Of a DNA stretch of 64,000 nucleotides, positions 1 through 9,060 are shown piece after piece; within the stretch, counting starts at the first letter, position 1; each line of letters opens with the position of its first letter. The notes below the pieces were generated by a model. The model made no database searches. It had not been told where the DNA came from and saw only the letters and a program-made list of their open reading frames with translations. A program made the translations under genes and the position numbers. This stretch comes from Stenotrophomonas acidaminiphila (GTDB lineage Bacteria; Pseudomonadota; Gammaproteobacteria; Xanthomonadales; Xanthomonadaceae): assembly GCA_002951995.1 (NCBI GenBank), contig CP019797.1, forward strand, positions 2,464,501-2,528,500. Direction: 5' to 3'.

Positions 1-105
1 TCGCTGGACGAGGAACGCAAGGCACAGATGGTCGGCAACCTGCTCACCGTGCTGTGCTCGGACCGCGGCACCCAGCCGGTGGTCAACACCGGTTCGCTGT
101 ACTGA
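1..105 (+). CDS. C-terminal end of an SPFH/band-7 domain protein (partial)
   Basis: An open frame enters from the left edge and ends in TGA; only 34 residues are visible. The tail has a [11 protein letters not shown]...PVVNTGSLY pattern that I associate with the C-terminus of SPFH (stomatin/prohibitin-like) proteins of Xanthomonas and Stenotrophomonas, which sit next to a small membrane protein, an Arc-type protein and a DUF4177 protein, as here. The SPFH domain itself lies outside the window, so the family call rests on tail similarity and neighbourhood. It appears to be the first gene of a same-strand run with the next three genes. Confidence 0.5.
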   Translation, partial: SLDEERKAQMVGNLLTVLCSDRGTQPVVNTGSLY

Positions 106-114
106 GGCCGTCCG

Positions 115-402
115 ATGAATGACCTGCTCGCCGCGCTGATCGTCGCCCTCACCGGCCTGCCCGCCCTGGGCATCGCCGCCTGGAGCAGCCGCGATGGCAG
201 CCGCCACGCGCGCGGCCTCGGGCTGCGCTGGGCGCTGATCGCGCTGAGCCTGTTCCTGGGCGCCACCGGCCTGTACCTGGCCGCCGGCAACCGCATGGCC
301 ACCTATGCCGTGGTGATCGCGCTGGTGGTGGTGGTCAACGCGCTGGGCGTGGCGCTGGTCCTGCACCTGCGCCGCGCACCGGCGGGGACGGGACGCCGGT
401 GA
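115..402 (+). CDS. Small integral membrane protein, unknown function
   Basis: Encodes 95 residues with three hydrophobic segments, at about residues 4-24, 38-58 and 63-85, a basic loop containing RDGSRHARG, and an Arg-rich tail. No domain was recognised. It starts 9 bases after the SPFH gene stop, and its own stop overlaps the GTG start of the next gene, so it is probably co-transcribed with both. It may be a membrane partner of the SPFH protein; that is inferred from position only. Confidence 0.6.
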   Translation: MNDLLAALIVALTGLPALGIAAWSSRDGSRHARGLGLRWALIALSLFLGATGLYLAAGNRMATYAVVIALVVVVNALGVALVLHLRRAPAGTGRR

Positions 403-581
403 GCGAGAAAAAGGCCTATCCGCTGCGCATCAACGCCGACGTGCTGGCGGCGGCGCAGCGCTGGGCCGACGACGAGCTGCGCAGCCTCAACGCGCAGATC
501 GAGTACGTGATACGCGATGCGCTGCGCAAGGCCGGGCGGCTGCCCACCCCCAGGAACGAATCCACCGAGGAAGAACCATGA
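399..581 (+). CDS. Arc-family ribbon-helix-helix DNA-binding protein
   Basis: A 60-residue protein starting at GTG, overlapping the previous stop by four bases. The sequence KKAYPLRINADVLAAAQRWA followed by LRSLNAQIEYVIRDALRKAG matches the Arc/MetJ-like ribbon-helix-helix pattern: an N-terminal beta strand (residues 4-9), then two helices with a conserved N-Q-I-E turn. Such proteins bind DNA as dimers or tetramers and often regulate their own operon. Target unknown; the SPFH run it sits in is the obvious candidate. The stop overlaps the next ATG. Confidence 0.7.
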   Translation: MSEKKAYPLRINADVLAAAQRWADDELRSLNAQIEYVIRDALRKAGRLPTPRNESTEEEP

Positions 582-760
582 GTACGCAATGGAAGTATCT
601 CGTCGTCAAAGTGAAGACCGGCATGCTCGGCGACTTCAAGATGGAGACGCTGCAGGAAGAGCTGGACCGGCATGGCCGGCTCGGCTGGGAACTGGTCAAC
701 GTGGTACACGCCACGCCCACCATCTCCTCGCCCACCCTGGTCTTCAAGAAGGAAGTCTGA
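578..760 (+). CDS. DUF4177-like small protein
   Basis: Encodes 60 residues beginning STQWKYLVVKVKTGMLG and containing LQEELDRHGRLGWELVNVV, the WEYKVV...LNELGxxGWELV pattern of DUF4177 proteins. These small alpha/beta proteins have no established role. The ATG overlaps the stop of the Arc-like gene (ATGA), making it the last member of the SPFH-membrane-Arc-DUF4177 run. The hydrolase gene follows two bases after its stop and may be translated from the same mRNA. Confidence 0.65.
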   Translation: MSTQWKYLVVKVKTGMLGDFKMETLQEELDRHGRLGWELVNVVHATPTISSPTLVFKKEV

Positions 761-761
761 G

Positions 762-2062
762 ATGAAGCGACTGCAGGCATGGATCGCCGGCATGGCGACC
801 GCGGTCGTGATCGCGGCCGGTGCGGCGGCCGCCGATTCCCCCGCCGCGCTCGCCACGCGGCTGCTCGACCAGCTCGACGCCGGCCAGTACGCCGCGGCCG
901 AGGCCACGTTCTCGCCGCAGATGAAGGCCGCGGTTCCTGCGCACAAGCTCAAGGCCATGTGGGAGTCGCTGCCCGTGCTGCTGGGCGCGGCGGGTGCGCG
1001 CGGCGAAGCGACCGTCAGCGAGGCCGACGGCTTCCGCATCGTGGCCATCCCGCTGGCCTACGCACGCGACAACGTGCTGGCGCGCGTGGTGCTGGACGGC
1101 GACGACCGCATCGCCGGCTTCCTGGTGCAGCCCCCGCCGCCACCGCCACCGCCGCCGGCCGCGGATGCGTCCTTCAGCGAACAGGCCATCACCCTGCCGG
1201 CGCTGGCGTCGGGCAAGCCCGGACTGCCGGGCACGCTGACCCTGCCGCGGGGCAAGGGCCCGTTCCCCGCCGTGGTGCTGGTGCATGGCTCCGGCCCGCA
1301 GGACCGCGACGAGACCATCGGCGGCAACCGCCCGTTTCTGGACATCGCCCGCGGTCTGGCCGCACACGGCATCGCCTCGCTGCGCTACGACAAGCGCACC
1401 CGGGCGCGGCCGCAGGATTTCAGCGGCACGTTCGGCATCGATGACGAAACCACCGACGACGCCGTCGCCGCCGTCGCCGCGCTGGCCGGCAATGCCGCCA
1501 TCGCCCACGACCGCATCCACGTGCTCGGCCACAGCCAGGGCGGCCTGCTGGCCGGCCGCATCGCCGCCAGGAGCCAGGGCAAGGTGGCCGGGCTGATCCT
1601 GCTGGCGGCACCGGCGCGCCCGATCCTCGACCTGCTGGGCGAACAGAACCGCTACCTGGCCCATCTCGACGGCAGCGTCAGTGCCGAAGAACAGGCGCAC
1701 CTGGACGCCCTGGACGCGGCGATCGCCAAGGTGCGCCGCGACCCGCGGCGAAGCTGCTGGAGCTGCCCGGCCACTACTGGCAGCAGCTCGAACGGATCGA
1801 CCCGGTGGCCGATGCGCGCGCCAGCCAGCTCCCGGTGCTGTTGCTGCAGGGCGGCCGCGACTTCCAGGTGGTCGATGCCGACTGGCAGCGCTGGAAACAG
1901 GGACTGCAGGGGCCGCGCTACCGCTTCCACCTGTACCCCGCGCTCAACCACCTGGGCATCGCCGGCGAAGGCAAGGGCACGCTGGACGAATACAGCAAGC
2001 CCGGCCACGTCGATGCCACGCTGATCCAGGATATCGTGCGCTGGGTACAGGCGCAGGAATGA
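762..2062 (+). pseudogene. Alpha/beta hydrolase with N-terminal DUF3887-like domain, interrupted by one -1 frameshift
   Basis: The start ATG encodes MKRLQAWIAGMA and a signal peptide ending near AAAADS. Residues 28-120 resemble the DUF3887 domain that precedes such hydrolases, followed by a Pro-rich linker of nine prolines and an alpha/beta hydrolase with VLVHGSGPQDRDE (oxyanion region) and the nucleophile elbow GHSQGG. The frame breaks near position 1746: restoring one G in GACCCGCGGCG gives DPAAKLLELPGHYW and continues through LLLQGGRDFQV (Asp region) and ALNHLGIAGEG (catalytic His) to TGA. About 433 residues when repaired. Probably a secreted or periplasmic esterase/peptidase-like enzyme, substrate unknown. 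I think the break is a sequence error because the downstream half is perfectly conserved in pattern. Confidence 0.75.
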
Positions 2063-2144
2063 CACCGCGGTGTCCCGATGCCGGCGTGATGATGCCGGCA
2101 CCGGACACCCGCGGCCCATGACCACCGGAGCAGGAACCCACGAA

Positions 2145-2705
2145 ATGGCGACTGCGACACCCCTGCCGAAGGACTATCCGCTCGCGCCACAGGGCGGCAT
2201 GCCGCTGCTGATCCTGTGGGCCATCCTGCTGGCGGCGATCGGGCTGCCGCTGGCGTTCCTGGCCGGCGACAAGGGCGTGGCGGCACTGGCGAGCCCACGC
2301 GCCTGGCTGGGCCCGCTGCTGGTGTCGCTGACCGGCGTGGCGGTGAGCCTGGCCTACCTGCGCAAGCGCATCACGCTCGATGCCGGCGGCCTGGTGGTCC
2401 GCTCCACGTTCTATACCCGGAGCGTGGCCATCGGCTCGCTGCAGCTGGAGCGGGCGCGCATCGTCGACCTGGGCGAACACCGCGCCTTGAAACCGGCGCT
2501 CAAGACCAACGGCTACAGCCTGCCCGGCTTTCGCTCCGGCCACTACCGCATGGGCGATGGCAGCAAGGCGTTCTGCCTGATCACCGACCACAGCCGCGTG
2601 CTGGTGCTGCCGCTGCGCGATGGCGCGCAGTTGCTGCTTTCGCCCGAGCAGCCACGTGCCCTGCTCGACGCACTGAAGCAGCGCGCCGGCGACGGCGCGG
2701 CGTAG
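2145..2705 (+). CDS. Membrane-anchored PH-like domain protein
   Basis: Encodes 186 residues. I chose ATG 2145 because GGAG/CAGGA lies just upstream; an in-frame ATG at 2118 is possible. Two hydrophobic helices (about residues 20-40 and 52-74) are followed by a soluble region beginning ITLDAGGLVVRSTFYTRSV and ending LSPEQPRALLDALKQR, the layout of bacterial PH-domain (YdbT/DUF304-like) membrane proteins. Function unknown. No operon partner is obvious. Confidence 0.6.
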   Translation: MATATPLPKDYPLAPQGGMPLLILWAILLAAIGLPLAFLAGDKGVAALASPRAWLGPLLVSLTGVAVSLAYLRKRITLDAGGLVVRSTFYTRSVAIGSLQLERARIVDLGEHRALKPALKTNGYSLPGFRSGHYRMGDGSKAFCLITDHSRVLVLPLRDGAQLLLSPEQPRALLDALKQRAGDGAA

Positions 2706-2793
2706 AAGCGGCCAACGCGCATCGCCGGCGGACACGCCTGCATGCGCCAGCGCCGGCATCGACAGCCCCGCGGCGATGGCCCAAGCTAACGCC

Positions 2794-3594
2794 ATGCGCA
2801 CCGCTCCACGCCTGCTGCTCAATACCCCGGATATCGAACTGTGGCCCGGCGGCCTGCTGCGCGCGCGCAGCAACCACGATGCACGGCTGCTGTCCCGTGC
2901 GCGCACGGTGCTGCGGCGCAAGCGCGACGGGCGCTACCTGGCCGCGCAGCTGCCGGAAGGACTGATGCCGATGGTCGAACGCCTGGCCCGCGAGCCGGGC
3001 ATCGACGCGGCGCTGCAGTGCCTGGAAACCCCGCTGCCGCGCGGCGGTCCGCCCGCGCAGGCATCGCTGCCGCTGGATCGCCTCAACCAACGCCTGCAGC
3101 GCCTGGGCCTGGACCAGCGCTATGCCGCCGGCAGCGGCCTGCCGCTGGTGGCGGAGCCGGCCTGGCTGCATTTCGCCGGCCTGGACCGCTACCGGCGCGC
3201 GCTGTGGCTGACCCGCGGCGCCGCGCGCGCGTGGCAGCGGCTGCGCGCGGCTGCGGCGGTCGACGGCGTCGCGCTGGATGCGATCTCCGGCTACCGCAGC
3301 CACGACTACCAGCTGGGCATCTTCGAACGCAAGCTCGCCCGCGGCCTGCGCGTGGCGGAGATCCTCACCGTCAACGCGGCGCCGGGCTACAGCGAGCACC
3401 ACGGCGGCAACGCACTGGACATCGGCACGCCCGGCGAGCCGCCGGCGGAAGAATCGTTCGAGCGCACCGCGGCCTTCGCCTGGCTGCAGGCGCACGCCGG
3501 GGAGTTCGGCTTCCACATGAGCTACCCGCGCGGCAACCCGCACGGCATCGTCTACGAACCCTGGCACTGGTGCTTCAGCGGCCCCACGGGGTGA
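2794..3594 (+). CDS. M15-family D-alanyl-D-alanine carboxypeptidase (VanY-like)
   Basis: Encodes 266 residues. The catalytic domain is in the second half: SGYRSHDYQ, then SEHHGGNALDIG (zinc His and Asp of the M15 SxHxxGxAxD motif) and EPWHWCF (catalytic Glu and third zinc His). M15 enzymes trim the terminal D-Ala from peptidoglycan stem peptides. There is no clear signal peptide, so export is uncertain. An in-frame ATG at 2776 would add MAQANA; I prefer 2794 because the family usually starts close to the RLLLNTPDIELWPGG stretch. Confidence 0.8.
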   Translation: MRTAPRLLLNTPDIELWPGGLLRARSNHDARLLSRARTVLRRKRDGRYLAAQLPEGLMPMVERLAREPGIDAALQCLETPLPRGGPPAQASLPLDRLNQRLQRLGLDQRYAAGSGLPLVAEPAWLHFAGLDRYRRALWLTRGAARAWQRLRAAAAVDGVALDAISGYRSHDYQLGIFERKLARGLRVAEILTVNAAPGYSEHHGGNALDIGTPGEPPAEESFERTAAFAWLQAHAGEFGFHMSYPRGNPHGIVYEPWHWCFSGPTG

Positions 3595-3769
3595 ACCCGG
3601 CAGCGGCGGCCGCTGGCGCACGCGCCGCTGCCGCGCGCGCAGCCCTGGCCAACCGCGGCGCCTGCGCGAGGTCGACCCCCGGCGTACGGCGACCCGCCCC
3701 GGCAGCGTCCGGCCGCCTTGGCATGCACCGCACCGGCGCACCCAGCGGACGACAGCGCTGATGCGGTGC

Positions 3770-4441
3770 TCAGTCCTGCGAGCAGTTGGTGTCCGCGCCG
3801 CCGTCGGCCATGTCGGCGATCCGCCACAGGTACAGGCTGGCCAGGGTGCGGTACGGCCCCCAGCACTGGCCACGGGCCTGCAGCTCGCGCGGCGTGGGCA
3901 GCCCCGCCCCGCCATCGACCCGCTGCGCACCCTTGCGGACGCCCAGGTCGTCCACCGGCAGGATGTCCGGCCGGCCGAGCCGGAACATCAGCATCATCTC
4001 CACCGTCCAGCGGCCGATGCCGCGGATCGGCAGCAGCGCCTCGACGATGGCCTCGTGGTGCATCCACGCCATCTGCCGGGTCGAGGGGATGTCCCCGGCC
4101 AGCTCGCGCCGCGCCAGGTCGCGCAGTGCCAGCGCCTTGTTGCCGGATACGCCGCAGGCGCGCAGCCCGGCGTCGTCGATGCGGGCCAGCGTCGCGGCGT
4201 GCAGGCGCTGGCTGCCGATCGCCGTTTCCACCCGGCCGACGATGGTCGCGGCCGCCTTGCCGCTGAGCTGCTGGAACACGATGGCGCGCGCCAGCGCATC
4301 GACCGGATCGAACGGACGCCGCCACCCGGGCGGCGCATCCAGCGGGCCGACGCGGCGGATCCAGCGCGCCAGGCGCCGGTCGTGGCGCTGCAGGTGCGCC
4401 AGCCCCTGCCCGAGGTCGAAACCGCGCGGGTGCCGGGGCAC
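3770..4441 (-). CDS. DNA-3-methyladenine glycosylase II (AlkA family)
   Basis: Encodes 223 residues from a GTG start. It carries AIVFQQLSGKAAATI and the helix-hairpin-helix RGIGRWTVEMMLMFRLGRPDILPVDDLGV, with the catalytic Asp in PVDDLG. AlkA-type enzymes remove alkylated purines from DNA in base excision repair. It lacks the long N-terminal AlkA domain of E. coli (282 aa) and matches the shorter form common in proteobacteria. The DUF423 gene ends four bases upstream of its start, so the two may form an operon. Confidence 0.85.
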   Translation of the reverse strand: MPRHPRGFDLGQGLAHLQRHDRRLARWIRRVGPLDAPPGWRRPFDPVDALARAIVFQQLSGKAAATIVGRVETAIGSQRLHAATLARIDDAGLRACGVSGNKALALRDLARRELAGDIPSTRQMAWMHHEAIVEALLPIRGIGRWTVEMMLMFRLGRPDILPVDDLGVRKGAQRVDGGAGLPTPRELQARGQCWGPYRTLASLYLWRIADMADGGADTNCSQD

Positions 4442-4445
4442 GCGG

Positions 4446-4817
4446 CTAGCGCCTCAGCGCGCTGAGCGCCAGCAACACCCAGCCGGCCATCAGCGCGGTG
4501 CCGCCGGCCGGCGCCAGGCGCGTCGGCCACCAGCCCAGCGCACCGCCGGCCACGCTGCCGGAGAACAGCAGCACGCCCAGCAGCAGCACATACAGCGCGG
4601 TACGCCCGGCGGCGTTCAGCGATGCCGGGCCGAGTATCGCCAGCACCGCGCCATGGCCGAAGGCGTACAGGGCCGCCGTCTCCAGGTGGGACCGCGCCAG
4701 CGGATCGCCCAGCGCATGCGACGCGTAGGCCGACATGCCCACCGCCGATGCCGCCAGCAGCGCCCCGCAGAACGCCAGCAGCGACGGCCTGCGCACCCTC
4801 CGTTCCAGTCCCAGCAT
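4446..4817 (-). CDS. DUF423 family membrane protein
   Basis: Encodes 123 residues with four hydrophobic helices. The N-terminal FCGALLAASAVGMSAYASHAL followed by TAALYAFGHGAVL is typical of DUF423 (YgdD-like) inner-membrane proteins, which normally run 120-130 residues. Two ATG codons are adjacent (4820 and 4817); a GGGGAAG ribosome-binding site favours the second. No function is established for the family. It lies directly upstream of the AlkA-like gene on the same strand. Confidence 0.8.
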   Translation of the reverse strand: MLGLERRVRRPSLLAFCGALLAASAVGMSAYASHALGDPLARSHLETAALYAFGHGAVLAILGPASLNAAGRTALYVLLLGVLLFSGSVAGGALGWWPTRLAPAGGTALMAGWVLLALSALRR

Positions 4818-4923
4818 CATCTTCCCCGGTTGGTCGGCCACCAAGGCGTGGCCATGTACATGCGGACGCCGGGCGCATCGCCTGCCCGGGCCGGCGTCCG
4901 CGTGCCACCGGGCAGCAGGCAAC

Positions 4924-4955
4924 AAAAAACGCGCCGCTGGGGGCGGCGCGTTTTC
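4924..4955. terminator. Bidirectional intrinsic terminator
   Basis: A 9-bp stem (ACGCGCCGC/GCGGCGCGT, 4929-4937 with 4943-4951) flanked by AAAAAA on the left and TTTT on the right. It lies just downstream of the SRPBCC gene (minus strand) and just upstream of the DUF423 gene, and separates the two transcription units. Confidence 0.85.
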
Positions 4956-4988
4956 TGTGCATCACTTCATTCTTCCGCGACGGGCCGG

Positions 4989-6125
4989 TTACTTGACCGA
5001 CCAGTACACGTCGTAGGTGCCGTCGGTGGTGAACGCCTTGTCCACGCCGCCCTTCCACGATTCGTACGGACGGTCGGTCACTTCGTAGCCGGCAGTGGTC
5101 GCCCAGGCGCGCAGCGCGTTGCGCGCCACGTCCAGGCCCGCCATGTGGCCGGTGTAGGAAGCGAACGCCGAACGGTGCGCGTCGGCATGCACGTAGGTCA
5201 CCGGGTTGCCGGACGGGATCTTGACGTCGAGCTTGCCACCGGTGGCGGCAACCGGGGCGGCCTCGGCCTTGTCGGCCTCGCCTTCCTTCTTGTCGCCGGC
5301 AGCGGCGGCAGCGCTCTTCCTGCGCACCGGCTGGGCCACGTCGAAAGCGTACTTCTCGGCGCCGAAATCGGTGGTCACGATGCGCACCGGGCCGGCGGCC
5401 TCCAGGCCGTTGGCTTCCATCGCGCGCTTGATCCACTCCTGGTTGTCCAGGATCGACTTGCGGATGCTCTCGTTGCTGCGGTCGATGTTGCCGGCGTTGA
5501 CCACCAGCAGGTCCTCGACCGGAACGTCCACGACCTTCAGGTCGGTCAGCGGGGCTTCGGCGGCGCGGTAATCGACGTTCGGCACCGAGGCCAGCATGTT
5601 GGCCATGCGCGACAGGCCCAGCTTCAGGTCGTCGCCGATGTGGCGGCTGACGTACAGGCCGGCGTAGCGGCCGAACAGGTCGAACCCGTAGTTGACCGAG
5701 TAGTCCTGGGTGATCTTGACGTTGCGGTCGTTCTTGCCGGTCGGCTCCAGGGTGAAGGTGGTGACCTTGTCCTTGCCCTTGGTCTGGTCCTCGATCGCGA
5801 TCACCACGCGCTTGTTCTGCTCGGTGTCGGTGATTTCCCAGCTGCCCTGGCCCAGCGCGCTGTCCTTGGACGAATACTCCAGGCGGGCGCCCTTGCCGGC
5901 GTCCGGACCGCTGTACTTCAGCTCGATGCCCTTGTCACGCAGCACCAGCGGGTTCCAGTCCTTGAAGCGGCGCAGGCTGTTGACCGTGTCGTACACGATC
6001 GTCATCTTGCGGTTGGTTTCGATGCTTTCGGAAATGTGGCGCTCGCCCGGCAGGCACACGCCAATGATGACGAACAGGCCAGCCACGATCCCCAAGGCGA
6101 TCAGGAACTCGATAATACGGGTCAT
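4989..6125 (-). CDS. SRPBCC (polyketide cyclase-like) and GyrI-like effector-binding protein, membrane-anchored
   Basis: Encodes 378 residues. Residues 1-28 form an N-terminal membrane anchor, MTRIIEFLIALGIVAGLFVIIG. Residues 30-180 look like a SRPBCC/START lipid-binding fold (SLRRFKDWNPLV ... GQGSWEITDTE ... DYSVNYGFDLFGRYAGLYV). Residues 185-378 look like a GyrI/AraC-type small-molecule binding domain, interrupted by an Ala/Lys/Glu-rich insert near 270-290. The combination suggests a periplasmic binding protein; no ligand can be assigned. A good terminator follows the stop, and no partner gene is adjacent. Confidence 0.65.
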   Translation of the reverse strand: MTRIIEFLIALGIVAGLFVIIGVCLPGERHISESIETNRKMTIVYDTVNSLRRFKDWNPLVLRDKGIELKYSGPDAGKGARLEYSSKDSALGQGSWEITDTEQNKRVVIAIEDQTKGKDKVTTFTLEPTGKNDRNVKITQDYSVNYGFDLFGRYAGLYVSRHIGDDLKLGLSRMANMLASVPNVDYRAAEAPLTDLKVVDVPVEDLLVVNAGNIDRSNESIRKSILDNQEWIKRAMEANGLEAAGPVRIVTTDFGAEKYAFDVAQPVRRKSAAAAAGDKKEGEADKAEAAPVAATGGKLDVKIPSGNPVTYVHADAHRSAFASYTGHMAGLDVARNALRAWATTAGYEVTDRPYESWKGGVDKAFTTDGTYDVYWSVK

Positions 6126-6480
6126 TCAGGAGTCTCCGGGGCCGATCCCACGGCCGGGTTGATTGAAGCGAAGCCCCCATCCTATCAGGCTTTGCGCAGG
6201 TTGTTGACGGATTTGGCGCACCGGTTTCCGTGTCCGGTGCAGGCATGCGGGCCGAAGGCCGTAAAGGCTGCCACCCCGCCGCCGGGGCCCTGCACGATGC
6301 CATGCGCGGGCCGGGCTGGCGAGGGGTGCGACGCCGCTTATTTTCCCTCTACCGGCGGCCTCCGCACCAGTCGTTCCATGAGATTCATTCGAAAGCAGAT
6401 TCCGCCATGCCGGCATCCGCCGGCGCGGCAACGCCCGCCGGACGCAGCCGTATGGCCCGGGCGCGCGGCGCGGTGGCCGC
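6126..6480. other. 355-bp gap with no recognisable gene
   Basis: The gap holds the promoter region of the SRPBCC gene on its left and the downstream region of the response-regulator gene on its right. I see no conserved reading frame, strong hairpin or known repeat in it. Confidence 0.5.
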
Positions 6481-7122
6481 TCACACCAGTTGCAGCTCGA
6501 ACGCCTTGAGCACCGCCCGGGTGCGGTCGCGCACGCCCAGCTTGCTCAGGATGTTGGACACGTGGTTCTTGATGGTGCCCTCGGCCACGCCCAGTGAATT
6601 GGCGATCTCCTTGTTGGAAAAGCCGCTGGCCATCAGCCGCAGGATCTCGGTCTCGCGGTCGGTCAGCGGATCGGGCCGGTCGAGGCTGACGAACTCGTTG
6701 CGCATGTGCTCCAGCCCGGACAGCAGGCGCTGGGTCACCGCCGGCTGCACCAGCGAGCCGCCTTCGGCCACGGTGCGGATCGCGCCGACCAACTGCTCCA
6801 GGGTCACGTCCTTGAGCAGGTAGCCCTTGGCACCGGCCTTGAGCCCGGCCAACACCAGCTGGTCGTCGTCGAACGTGGTCAGGATGATCGCCGGCGGCAG
6901 CTGCCCCAGCCGCGACAGGGTCTGCAGCGCCTCCAGCCCGGACATCACCGGCATGCGCATGTCCATCAGGACCACGTCCGGCGCCACCTGCGGGATCATT
7001 TCCACGGCCTGGCGGCCATCGGTGGCCTCGGCCACCACTTCGATGCCGTCGTCCAGCGCCAGCAGCGAACGGATGCCCTGGCGTACCAGGGTTTGGTCAT
7101 CGACCAGACAGACGCGGATCAT
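6481..7122 (-). CDS. NarL/FixJ-family response regulator (DesR-like)
   Basis: Encodes 213 residues. The receiver domain (1-120) has the acidic pair in CLVDDQ, phospho-acceptor Asp in VLMDMRMP, LTTFDDD and the conserved Lys in YLLKDV. The output domain (150-213) is a LuxR-type HTH: LTDRETEILRLMASGFSNKEIANSLGVAEGTIKNHVSNILSKL. Its ATG shares one base with the stop of the upstream kinase gene (TGATG), so the pair is translationally coupled. Similarity to Bacillus DesK/DesR suggests membrane or envelope sensing, but the regulon is unknown. Confidence 0.9.
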   Translation of the reverse strand: MIRVCLVDDQTLVRQGIRSLLALDDGIEVVAEATDGRQAVEMIPQVAPDVVLMDMRMPVMSGLEALQTLSRLGQLPPAIILTTFDDDQLVLAGLKAGAKGYLLKDVTLEQLVGAIRTVAEGGSLVQPAVTQRLLSGLEHMRNEFVSLDRPDPLTDRETEILRLMASGFSNKEIANSLGVAEGTIKNHVSNILSKLGVRDRTRAVLKAFELQLV

Positions 7123-8321
7123 CAGTTCACTCCTTGCGGCCCGGAGGCCAGCATCATATGGGTTGCCACCGGCAGCGAGGCACGAAGGTGGAAGCCTTCG
7201 CCGCGCCGTGCCGACACGTCCAGTTCGCCGCCATACTGCGCCAGGCGTTCGCGCATGCCGCGCAGCCCGTTGCCGGGCAGGATGTCCTCCACCTCGCCAC
7301 CGACGCCGTCGTCGCGGGCGTCGATCACGATCCGCCCCTGGGCGCGCTCGACCCGGATCCACAGGTTGCGGGCGCCGGCATGGCGCACCGCGTTGGTGAT
7401 CACTTCCTGGGTGCAGCGCAGCAGCACGTGGGCGCGCTCGGGGTCTTCCACGCTCAGCGGGTCGTCCATGTCCAGGTGGATCTCGAGCGAAGGCACCCGC
7501 TCGGCCAGCGGCCGCAGCGCCGCGGCCAGGTCGATCGCCCCGCTCTCGCGCAGCTGGCTGACCGCCTCGCGCACGTCGGTGAGCAGCAGTTTGGCCAGGG
7601 TGTGCGCCTGGCGCACGTGTTCCTGCGCCTGGCCCTCGGTGATGTGGCCGGCCACTTCCAGGTTCAGGCTCAGCGCGGTCAGGTGGTGGCCGAGCAGGTC
7701 ATGCAGTTCGCGCGAGATGCGGGTGCGCTCGTTGACCCGCGCGCTCTCGGCCAGCAGCAGGCGGGTCGCGCGCAGCTCGGCGTTGAGCCGGCGCTGCTCC
7801 TCGCGGGCCTGGGTCTGCTGCCGCGCCACCAGGCTGGTCACGAAGATGAACATCGAGAACCCGGCATACAGCAGCGACTGCAGCAGCGCCTCGAACAGCG
7901 GCAGCCCCATGATCAGGTGGTAGACCGGCAGCACCGCCAGCTGGCTGAGCACCAGCCAGACCACCCCGACCCGCTTGCTCAGCAGCCACGGGATCACCCC
8001 GGCCGCGACCATCAGCAGGATGCTGCCCAGCCCGGTGACGCTCAGGTAGCTCACCGCCAGTCCGGACAGGGTCAGCACCAGCAGGGCCAGGCGGTCGTAC
8101 CAGCTGGTGTGGCCACCGGCGGTCAGCCCGCGGGTCAGCCAGAAGTAGCACACGCCGAACGCCAGGTACGCGGCCAGCAGCCAGGTGGCTTCGCCCAGGC
8201 TCGGCGGCAGCTCGCCCTCGGCCGGCGCGTACTGGGTGTAGAGCAGCGGCAGGCTGACCAGGCCCCAGGTGAACAGGCCGGCCAGGCGCAGGACGCGGGT
8301 ATGGCTGAGATATCCCAACAT
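7122..8321 (-). CDS. DesK-like sensor histidine kinase
   Basis: Encodes 399 residues starting MLGYLSHTRV. Five or six hydrophobic helices fill residues 10-170 with no large periplasmic loop, as in DesK. A coiled-coil-like stretch precedes the HisKA_3 H-box ERTRISRELHDLLGHHL. The ATPase domain has an N-box (EVITNAVRHA), DARDDGVGG and GNGLRGMRERL. HisKA_3 kinases partner with NarL-type regulators, and the regulator is the next gene, overlapping by one base. The sensing signal is unknown. Confidence 0.9.
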   Translation of the reverse strand: MLGYLSHTRVLRLAGLFTWGLVSLPLLYTQYAPAEGELPPSLGEATWLLAAYLAFGVCYFWLTRGLTAGGHTSWYDRLALLVLTLSGLAVSYLSVTGLGSILLMVAAGVIPWLLSKRVGVVWLVLSQLAVLPVYHLIMGLPLFEALLQSLLYAGFSMFIFVTSLVARQQTQAREEQRRLNAELRATRLLLAESARVNERTRISRELHDLLGHHLTALSLNLEVAGHITEGQAQEHVRQAHTLAKLLLTDVREAVSQLRESGAIDLAAALRPLAERVPSLEIHLDMDDPLSVEDPERAHVLLRCTQEVITNAVRHAGARNLWIRVERAQGRIVIDARDDGVGGEVEDILPGNGLRGMRERLAQYGGELDVSARRGEGFHLRASLPVATHMMLASGPQGVN

Positions 8322-8469
8322 GGGTGCATGGTAAGGACCACGGCGGCTTTGCGCCCTCCCACGGAAGTCATGCCCGGATGGCGCTCGCCCGGTCCGGCCG
8401 GCCATGCGATAATCGCCGGCCAGCCCCCACCCCTCACTCGGGGCCGACCGCTTCACCCACGGAGTCACA

Positions 8470-9059
8470 ATGTCGATCGTCATCCGCGACGTGCGCGAGC
8501 ACGAGCTCGATTCCGTCCTGGCACTGAACAACAACGCCGGCCTGGCCATCCTGCCGCTGGATGCCGCCAAGATCCGCCGCTTCTACGAAACCGCCGAATA
8601 TTTCCGCGTCGCCGAGCGCGACGGCAACATGGCCGGCTTCCTGGTCGGCTACGGCAGCAGCGCCGAGCACGACAGCTGCAACTTCGCCTGGTTCCAGCAG
8701 CGCTACCCAGCTTCTTCTATATCGACCGCATCGTGGTCGCCAGCCGCCGCCGCGGCGGCGGCGTCGGCCGTGCGTTCTATGCCGACGCGCAGAGCTACGC
8801 CGAGCTGCGCTACCCGCAGATGGCCTGCGAGGTGTTCCTGGACCATGGCGCCGACGCCGCGCTGCTGTTCCATGGCAGCTTCGGCTTCCGCGAGGTCGGG
8901 CAGAACACGATGCCGGCCGTGGACGTGCGTGCCAGCATGCTGCTCAAGGACCTGTGCAGCTATGAGTGGGTCAAGGAAACCTATGGCGACAACCTGCCCG
9001 ACGTTCCGTGGGCGGGCCACACACGCCGGCCCATGCAGCAGCGGCCGACGGGAACCTGA
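8470..9059 (+). pseudogene. GNAT-family acetyltransferase, interrupted by one -1 frameshift
   Basis: The first frame encodes MSIVIRDVREHELDSVLALNN through CNFAWFQQRYP. The second frame continues FFYIDRIVVASRRRGGGVGRAFYADA (motif A, acetyl-CoA loop R-R-x-G-x-G) to WVKETYGDNLPDVPW and TGA. The break is near position 8708, where adding one base to TACCCAGC restores YPSFFYIDRIVV. Repaired length is 196 residues. Known relatives are N-acetyltransferases of unknown substrate. Because of the deletion, the first frame runs on into minC, giving an artificial 449-residue fusion. minC starts two bases after the proper stop, so the gene probably belongs to the minCDE transcript. Confidence 0.75.
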
Positions 9060-9060
9060 G

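Noticed and set aside
672-761. Extending the hydrolase upstream to the start at 672
   Set aside because: That stretch overlaps the DUF4177 gene in another frame. The ATG at 762 begins a proper signal peptide.
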